Part shown: piece after piece, positions 57,513-64,000 of the stretch
Numbering within the stretch: the first letter of the stretch is position 1
Layout of the letters: each line of letters begins with the position of its first letter
NCBI GenBank assembly: GCA_005765155.1
Contig: VCCP01000001.1
Span: 4,774,001 to 4,838,000 of the forward strand
Length of the DNA stretch: 64,000 nucleotides
Reading direction: 5' to 3'
Origin: Zelopaecilomyces penicillatus
Taxonomy: Eukaryota; Ascomycota; Sordariomycetes; Hypocreales; Pseudodiploosporaceae
The notes under the pieces: generated by a model
Told to the model about the DNA's origin: nothing
Databases searched by the model: none
What the model saw: the letters and a program-made list of their open reading frames with translations, nothing else
Translations under genes and position numbers: made by a program

Positions 57513-57530
57513 CTCCAGCGGTTGCTGGAG
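57513..57530. other. Perfect 7-bp stem, 4-nt loop hairpin
   Basis: CTCCAGC, loop GGTT, GCTGGAG. A second small stem (ACCC/GGGT) lies directly upstream near 57498-57509. It could be part of a structured RNA or chance; no family recognised. Confidence 0.3.
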
Positions 57531-58592
57531 GCTTGCAGCCGCTTGGCATCCGCTGCGGGCGATCTCCTCCAACTGGTGTGGCTGATGGCTGATGGCTGAC
57601 GGTGCTTGGTTGCCCGCTCTGCCTTACCCTGCTTTGCTTCCCTGCCCCTGACAAAACCACTCATACTTACTTACCTTGCTCCATACCTGCGTAGTACAGG
57701 CAGCAATAAAGTCCCAGAGCAAACGGACCCCCCTGAACTGCTACCTAGGAACCGGACCCTGGTCACGCAAGTCACACAAGGATGGCCGTTTCATGCCATG
57801 GACTGGATGGTGGGCGGTGGGCCAGCCCGGATCAGACGAGGCCGCAACAACTGTATAACTTGGTCATCCCGCAGCAGCAAACATCTCTTCGACATCGACA
57901 CCAACATCGACGCCTCCGTGGACACACTTGACACCCTCTCGCCGCATCGCAGAAGCAACGGGCCAAGCCACGCGATACGGAAACAACACGACAGAAACCT
58001 AACCCCCTGATCATCTGGCCCAGCAGTTTACGAGACAAAATTGGCCCAACTACGCCCCTCCCGCCCTTCGTCGTGCAACGTCATCGTGTCCCCACTACGG
58101 AGCAGACTCCCAGACCACTGCCGTCGATCCAGATTTGCGGACTTGCTGGACACACTGTACGAGTAACATCGTTCGAGCCGCGTATTACATCTACACGGGC
58201 AGGACTTACGAAGACACACACGAAGCACGCACAAAGTAAAAAAAAGTCGTGCGAGCCTAACAGGCAAGTCCCCCCCCCTCTTGAACCCCCTGAGTACCGA
58301 ACACTGGGTCCTGGTGTCTGAGTAGCAATCCGGGTTGATCACAATGTGCCAAGAACGGGGTGCCAAAATGACACGGGGCATGGTGTTGTTCACTCGAGAT
58401 ATCAGACATTTCCCATTATGACATGCCACTCGTCTGACACCAGATCCATCTAGCTAGCAGGGCACCCGCTTTTTCGCCTCTCCTCGGCCGATCCTGTGCA
58501 AACATACATACAGCTCGACACGCTCAACCTTGCCACTGCATGTTTGAAAACATTTTTATCTGTTACCGGACTGAACGGTCATATTGCCCAGT

Positions 58593-61500
58593 ATGACTTC
58601 GAGTAAGTCCTTCAGAGCTTCTATTTTCCCCATGTCTCTTTCTCTTTCCTCTTTCCGATCCAAATCTCAGTCCCGATCCGAACCCGAACGGGGTAATTCC
58701 CAAAGCCAATATCCAAAGACTCCACGGCCGAAGCCGAGTCTGAAGCTGCTCCGGCATCAGACCGAGCCATCAACAGCCGCAACTGCAAAAAATGAACAGC
58801 CGAAACCAGTACCGCAGCTCGGCCAAGCCATCGATGGAGCGCCAGTGCCTCCAACGATTCATGACCGCAGGGCAAATACCTGGGATCATGGCACGTCAGT
58901 TGATATTCCGACACTTACGCCTCATACCATAGATTTGCAAACAGAACAAGTCCAGCGGAAGCCCATAGCGACTATGCCGCCACCAACAGAGGCGCCGCCT
59001 CCACCGCCGTACAAGCTTCTCGATTTTGATGGACAATTTGGTGACAGAATTGGGAAATTCACGTTTGAGGACGAGGAGGAACCGCACAAATCCGAAACTG
59101 AGGTCAAACAATGCCCGACATACAGTCCGCCAGTGCCCCCGATTTCCGTAGACACACCCGATATCTCAATATCGAGCTCAAGCCGTCAACACCCACACCC
59201 ACAGATAAAGGCCATACCCCCCTCGCCAGAACTGCCGCGCGCAAGTCTTGTGCATGAAGAACCTGCTACCAACGAGTGGCCGCTGGAAAGGAGTTTGCTA
59301 GAGGACACAGAAGCATATATCGAGCAACAAAGTGCTCCACAAGAAGCAGCCCACGCCGGAGGTAGACCACGAAGCAGCTCTCTGCAGCAGCAGCAGCGCA
59401 AGGATTCACTCCCTTTACCTGGCATGAAATCACGGCAGACAATCCCAGTTCCCGAAGGAAGAGGAAGGAGTGTTTCGGCCAAGATACCCACAAGTATGAC
59501 AGATAGTACAAGCGACACACGAGTAACGTCCACTCCAATCAGTTCGCGGCCGGTATCTTCTAGTCGCGGCAGTCAAAGCCCTACCCGAGTCAAGTTACGG
59601 AAGAGCTGGATGCCTAGTGGTAGATCGCGTTCGAACTCTATTGAAGTCAGTGGCAATACAACCAGTATGCAAGCTTGGGTTATATCCGAGGCGAATCAAG
59701 CTGAGTATAACCCATTGTTTCTGAAGAATGGTGAAAAAGTAGGTGCCCTCAATGAATCATAAGCTACTCGAGCGGTGCTAACGTTGCTGTTTTCTTAGGT
59801 TCCTGAACTATGGAATGAGAACGAGGCAGTTCTTGTTTACTTGTACCCCAAATCTAGTGGCAGTGGACCATCTTTTAAGGTGCCCGAATCCACTGTCAGC
59901 TCTTCCTTCATTTTCAACGAACTCATCCAATCCGAACTGGGCACTCAGAATGGCGCTAGAAGTAGGACACGAAGCTTTGGAGGGCGGGCTAGTCTCAGTG
60001 TTGAGGATGCTACGCGACTCACACCCCCAACAGTTTCCACGCCTTCGGAAGATTGGGGGGATTTTATGCGTCTCTACCTTCCTGCTGCGCCACCCTCGGG
60101 AAGTGGCATGTTGACGACACCTGGAGAAGGTTCAGGAGATGAGCTGGAACGATTGATTGCCATCAGAAATCTCTTCGCTTTTCTTACAGGCCAACCTCTT
60201 GTAGGAACCAAAAGCCACCCGACAGTCTTCCGCGCGTTTCTCCAAATTGCGGATCTCCTGCAGGAATTCGGCTTTACGTGCCCAGATGGAGCTAGTTTTG
60301 GAAATGCTGTTGATCTCAGTTTTGGTTTCTATTGCGACCAGCTGGGGCTCGCGGACTGCCGCCATAGCCGTGAGCAGACTGTGGAAGCTTTAATCCTTGG
60401 CGAGCGCATGCGATCAACGTATCTTTATAATGAGGCTTTTGCACATGCGGCTGGCAAATACTCGGCCATCATAGACCTTCGCCTCCCATTGTTTGAGCAG
60501 GTCTCTTTAAACACTCGGCAACGACTGGAGCGGGCACACTTGGACCTAATCAGTCGACAACACAATGTCAACGAGCAACTAGAGCAATTTGATTTCCCGT
60601 CTTTGTTCGCTGGTATTGCAAGCTCCACTTCTATCCCGGAGCTTAGACCTGTTCGGTTTAAAATCTGGAGGAACTCCTTCAACAGAATGCGACAGTTTGT
60701 CCTTGGCTATTATAAGGCTACCTTTGGCAGCTGGCCGCCCAAGGCTAGCAACAAGAAGAACCCGTTTGCCGAGAGCGGACTAAACCGGTTGGTGTTGAAA
60801 GTCCTTTTTGCCGACATGTGTGCTCTGTATGATTTGTTAGTGGACCGTAAGAGTCTTACATCAAGAGTCATGGACGAGGTCCCAGCGATAAGCGATCTTC
60901 CTGACAAAATGACAATGTCCGCTCTTCGCAATATACTGTCAGAGTTCGACCGCTCAAAACCGCCGGTGCTTCCTCCAATTCCCTTTGACCTACCACAGCT
61001 ACCAACCATGGCAGCAGTCTTGGAAACCTACAATTCATTGTCTGCAAAGAATCAAATGAAATTTGATAAAAAGATCAAGGAACACGAGCTCACTCTTGTC
61101 TTGAACAAAGCCTACAACTACGACACACAGGGTGTTATGCTTCCCTTCCTTGGACAATTCAAGGATTTTGAAATGCGAGAGGCGAAGGGAAAAACGGCAC
61201 ATGACCTTGTCGACCAGAGAATTGGATACTGGCTGTTTCTATATCCTGTTCTTCAGTCCCTCCCCATGCTGGTTGTTGATGCCCCGGGTCTCAAGTTTAC
61301 CGAAGGCACGGAGTATTTTCTGTGTGAGCCGCCTATGGGAAATCTGCCATGGCTCGAGGATGGGCAAGTCCGAAAGCTGTGGTACGAAGTGACGGGTGGA
61401 GGAGGCTATGTTCAGCTTTCAGCAGATGCTGTAATGTTCAGCGTGGAGGCAACGTATCGTCGAAGCCATTGCTGGTTGGCTGCAAAGAAGTGGGAGGATG

Positions 61501-61988
61501 TGAATGAATCACAAGCCCCTCCACCTCTAGAACAACCAGGTCTGCCACCACTCCAACCACCTCCATCTGTTTTCCAAGCCGACGACGGCTTTATGGCAAA
61601 CCCACCACCGAATAGAAATCTAGGTACGCCGTCGCCACCACCAGGGCAGCAGCCTCAGATGGCCCTACGGCCGCGAAATCTCTCGCCTGGCGGCTCCCGT
61701 GGTGTTAGTCGTGCCTATCGTTCCAGCATTGTCATGGGGCTGGAACCTGTTCCTCTGGAGCCGCCGAATGCATTTGGATCCCACCATCGTAGCAGCTCCC
61801 TCGGGCCGCGACCGCCAAGCAGCTACATGGGCAACAGGAGTGTGTCGACAGGGAATCTGGCATCAATGGACGCAAGAGAGCCGGCAGCGGCTTCTCCCCT
61901 CCTGGCTGGAAACAGTGGGGCGACGTTTGATGATATCTTAGGAGACTCTCAGAAAAAGTCATCCAAGAAGAAGGGCAGATTTTTCTGA
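58593..61988 (+). CDS. Large conserved fungal protein (1111 aa), unknown function, DUF8004-like
   Basis: Model: join(58593..59738,59799..61988), one 60-nt intron (GTAGGT..TTAG). Residues 1-380 are disordered, rich in Ser/Pro/Arg, with short motifs such as LLDFDGQFGDRIGKFTFEDE. From about 365 a folded region begins (SMQAWVISEANQAEYNPLFL, VPELWNENEAVLVYLYP) and runs to about 960. It includes LIAIRNLFAFLTGQPLVGT, SGLNRLVLKVLFADMCALYD and RIGYWLFLYPVLQSLPMLVV, and closes with WYEVTGGGGYVQLSADAVMF and RRSHCWLAAKKW. The C-terminus is Pro/Ser-rich and ends in basic KKSSKKKGRFF. I recall this architecture from unnamed ascomycete proteins grouped under DUF8004; that name is from memory. The mostly helical core with disordered flanks suggests a cortical or scaffold protein, but no activity is evident. 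Confidence 0.88.
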
Positions 61989-62689
61989 GCTGGGGACGTA
62001 ACCCTCAGAACTTTAACAGGAGGACGATTGGAACTATCTATCTATGCCGGATTTGGTCGTTTGTGGTTCCTTGATTTATTTTGCATATGATAGACGCCTG
62101 ATTTCTTAGATTAATGATGGGCATGAAAAATCAGTAGCGCTTGCTATTAGCATTCACGTTATGAATTCCTTTTTCTTTTGGGATACGGCAAATAGATTGT
62201 TGGTGGTAGGGCATCAGCCAGTTGCCTACTTTGATATAATAGAAGGAAGAGAGAACCTTCAAATCTATAGAGTGGAGTTTATGAATGACGATGAATGCGA
62301 GCCCCGAGCTTGCTCTTGATATTACATATGAACCTGTCTTTTTTTTTTATACATGTGAGGTTCAACTACTTGATATTATTTGACAGTGTCACTTGAGTGA
62401 GATGAGATGAGTGAGATGGTTTGCAGTGCAAATGATTCTTGATTATGAATTATCGCCCCTGGTTGAGAGAACGAGGTGGTTCAATAGGATGAAAACAAGA
62501 GAATCCGAGCCCGAGTTATGGGAACGATCCTATCAATGCCGCTCAAGAAGAAATGCTCGAGAAAAGAAACAGGTGCGTGTATCCATTTTGACCCAATGGT
62601 ACCGAAAAAGCAAAAGAACCAAAAAAGACAGATGTCAAGTCATTACACGTGTTGGTTTGTTGTTTCTGCAACAAACAATGTTTTCTTCC
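61989..62689. other. Convergent intergenic region, 0.7 kb
   Basis: 3' flanks of two convergent genes. AT-rich, with a T run near 62339 and GAGTGAGATGAGATGAG repeats near 62395. No gene. Confidence 0.6.
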
Positions 62690-64000
62690 TCAGAGCTCAA
62701 TCTTCCTCCAACACCCTCTTTCGGTGTGCCACCACTTTTCCTTCTCCTTCTTGTCGGCGACAACACCCTCCCGCTGATTCCATTTCCCGGTACAGCCCTG
62801 CTTTCCATCCTCCAATGTCTCGCCGATGCCGGCCATGAGGTCGCTGACGTCGACGAGGCCGCCCTGTGCGTCGGTAGAGCCCTCGTCCGGGTGCAGGTAG
62901 TACTCGATGGGGCTGCCGACGGTGCCCATGTATCCGGCGACGGCGTAGGTCTCGGCGAGCTTGCTGTTCTCGTCAATGATGTTGATCTGGAAACGGGGTT
63001 TATCCCGGGCTTGTTCGAGGCGGGTCTGCGCAAGAAGTCTAGCTGTAACAAGGTCAGTTCCAAAACACGGCGCCCCCAGTGGGGTCGCAGGCAGGGAATG
63101 TGAGGTAAAGGATCTTTCAAGTTTGAAGGTTGGGGAGCTTGGAGCACTAAAGGACTGGTTAGAAGGCATGCCGGTGCCAAAGAATCGGTCTGTGGGCAGG
63201 TCAATCTTTTCAACGGGACGGCAGAGCGCTTGGAAGGCGCCGTAAGTGTCATTGGGTGTGCGGAGGGTCACGAGTGAAGGGAATCCCCCCGAGTCAATAC
63301 TCTTGGCTAGGATGTCGTCCGCAGAGTTGAGGCTGGCGGTACGACTGGTTATGTCCCAGTGGATCTTCTTGAGACTGGGGGAGGCGAGGTATGGCATCAT
63401 CCAGAGGACGAAGGAGTTAGTCTCAGGCATAAGAGGAGGAAACGACTGCACTAAACAGAAGGAATTGAGAGAGCGTAGGTTAGAAAATAGACGGGCGACG
63501 GCCGGTAATGAGGTTAGGGGGGTGTGACGGAGGTCAAGACGGCGAAGGGGTGCGCTATTGATGCATGTGGCAAAGGAAGAGAGTCCGTTGGAAGAGATTC
63601 CAGTGATGTGTGAGAGAGTGAGGGACTTGAGGGGAGGGAGAGAGAGAAGATGTTTGTCATTGAAGGCTTTGGCAGGGAGGTTGCAAAGGTGAAGATGCTG
63701 GAGGGCGGGGAGTAACGCAAAGGTTCTCGTGAGAACGGTAGCTGGGCCAAACGCTGCCCCAGGCTCGCAATGGATGGCAAGTCTGTTGAGACGCACCAGC
63801 CGGCGATGATGTTCTACAAAGGTCTCTTCCTGGAGAGGATTCAAGTCCCCAGGCATGACCCATTCCTCCTCCTCATCGTTCTGATGGGGCTTGGACCCCC
63901 CAATGCGACTACTCTGCTTCTTGGCCGAGGACGGTTCAATCATCCACAGCATCTCCTTCAACCCGTTTCTGGTGGAGAGAGCATGAAAAATGCGCTTGAA
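62690..64000 (-). CDS. F-box/LRR-like protein, 5' end beyond the window
   Basis: The frame is open from the stop at 62690-62692 through base 64000, giving at least 436 residues; the start, and any F-box, lie outside. Leucine-rich segments repeat at 24-29 residue intervals: LVRLNRLAIHCEPG, LLPALQHLHLCNLP, LPPLKSLTLSHITG, APLRRLDLRHTPL and LFSNLRSLNSFCLV. The block LKKIHWDITSRTASLNSADD and then GGFPSLVTLRTPNDTYGAFQ is typical of fungal LRR proteins linked to SCF ubiquitin ligases. The C-terminus is Ser/Pro-rich, then carries a short ordered segment (ARDKPRFQINIIDENSKLAE) and ends with Lys/Glu/Trp-rich residues. Substrate recognition through the LRR is inferred. No intron is needed in the visible part. 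Confidence 0.85.
   Translation of the reverse strand, partial: FKRIFHALSTRNGLKEMLWMIEPSSAKKQSSRIGGSKPHQNDEEEEWVMPGDLNPLQEETFVEHHRRLVRLNRLAIHCEPGAAFGPATVLTRTFALLPALQHLHLCNLPAKAFNDKHLLSLPPLKSLTLSHITGISSNGLSSFATCINSAPLRRLDLRHTPLTSLPAVARLFSNLRSLNSFCLVQSFPPLMPETNSFVLWMMPYLASPSLKKIHWDITSRTASLNSADDILAKSIDSGGFPSLVTLRTPNDTYGAFQALCRPVEKIDLPTDRFFGTGMPSNQSFSAPSSPTFKLERSFTSHSLPATPLGAPCFGTDLVTARLLAQTRLEQARDKPRFQINIIDENSKLAETYAVAGYMGTVGSPIEYYLHPDEGSTDAQGGLVDVSDLMAGIGETLEDGKQGCTGKWNQREGVVADKKEKEKWWHTERGCWRKIEL

Larger units (their letters stand above)
54121..58592. other. Divergent gene-poor block, 4.5 kb
   Basis: Separates two divergent genes and so holds both promoters. It has repeats at 55150-55163 (CA), 55221-55238 (AATAA-type), 56376-56386 (G11) and 56639-56656 (GGAT), and a perfect hairpin at 57513-57530. 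No frame with recognisable domains. Confidence 0.45.

Noticed and set aside
1..64000. CRISPR arrays, prophage, operon-type features, tRNA and 5S rRNA genes
   Set aside because: None seen by eye; spliced genes and spacing show eukaryotic chromosomal DNA. A tRNAscan or Infernal run would be decisive.

Overview
The window reads as nuclear DNA of a filamentous ascomycete. Introns are short (about 50-160 nt, GT..AG), gene density is roughly one per 3-4 kb, upstream leaders are CT-rich, and the families are typical of Pezizomycotina: a Pth11-like receptor, a DAL5/allantoate-type MFS carrier, a zinc-cluster regulator, fungal annexin and F-box/LRR proteins. Protein resemblance suggests Sordariomycetes, most likely Hypocreales; this placement is recognition from memory, not a search result. 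I saw no rRNA, tRNA, CRISPR array, intact transposon or biosynthetic backbone gene.

Layout. 1-0.84 kb: 3' end of a membrane protein gene cut by the window edge. 1.17-3.13 kb (+): four-exon MFS carrier, tail-to-tail with a five-exon Pth11-like receptor (3.37-4.78 kb, -). 4.8-9.4 kb: gene-poor. 9.4-14.6 kb: secreted alpha/beta hydrolase (+), a weak small tail-anchored candidate (-), an orphan 269-aa ORF (+) and a polytopic membrane protein (+). 14.8-17.6 kb: three-exon protein of unknown function (-). 19.1-20.3 kb: multi-pass membrane protein (+). 22.9-24.0 kb: F-box protein (+), facing a small signal-peptide, Cys-rich, probably GPI-anchored protein (24.0-24.4 kb, -). 26.6-27.3 kb: Thr/Ser/Gly-rich secreted protein (+). 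28.7-30.3 kb: annexin (+). 32.4-34.9 kb: protein with two tandem C2HC fingers (+). 39.5-40.6 kb: BTB-like protein (+). 41.9-43.8 kb: 646-aa Ser/Pro-rich protein (-). 43.8-49.9 kb: gene-poor. 49.85-51.7 kb: Rtg2-type Ppx/GppA protein (+), tail-to-tail with a six-exon zinc-cluster protein (51.9-54.1 kb, -). 54.1-58.6 kb: gene-poor. 58.6-62.0 kb: 1111-aa conserved fungal protein (+). 62.7 kb to the end: F-box/LRR-like protein (-) running off the right edge.

The genes do not form an obvious pathway. Themes are the cell surface and secretion (hydrolase, Cys-rich protein, glycoprotein, receptor, carrier, two polytopic proteins, annexin) and regulation (Rtg2, zinc cluster, C2HC fingers, BTB and F-box proteins). 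Exon models were built by hand from splice sites and reading-frame arithmetic; each multi-exon model keeps frame to its stop. The most useful leads are the Cys-rich surface protein, the atypical zinc-cluster spacing, the intron-split C2HC finger, two genes whose 3' ends have competing models, and an exact 60-bp-period duplication in the annexin N-terminus.
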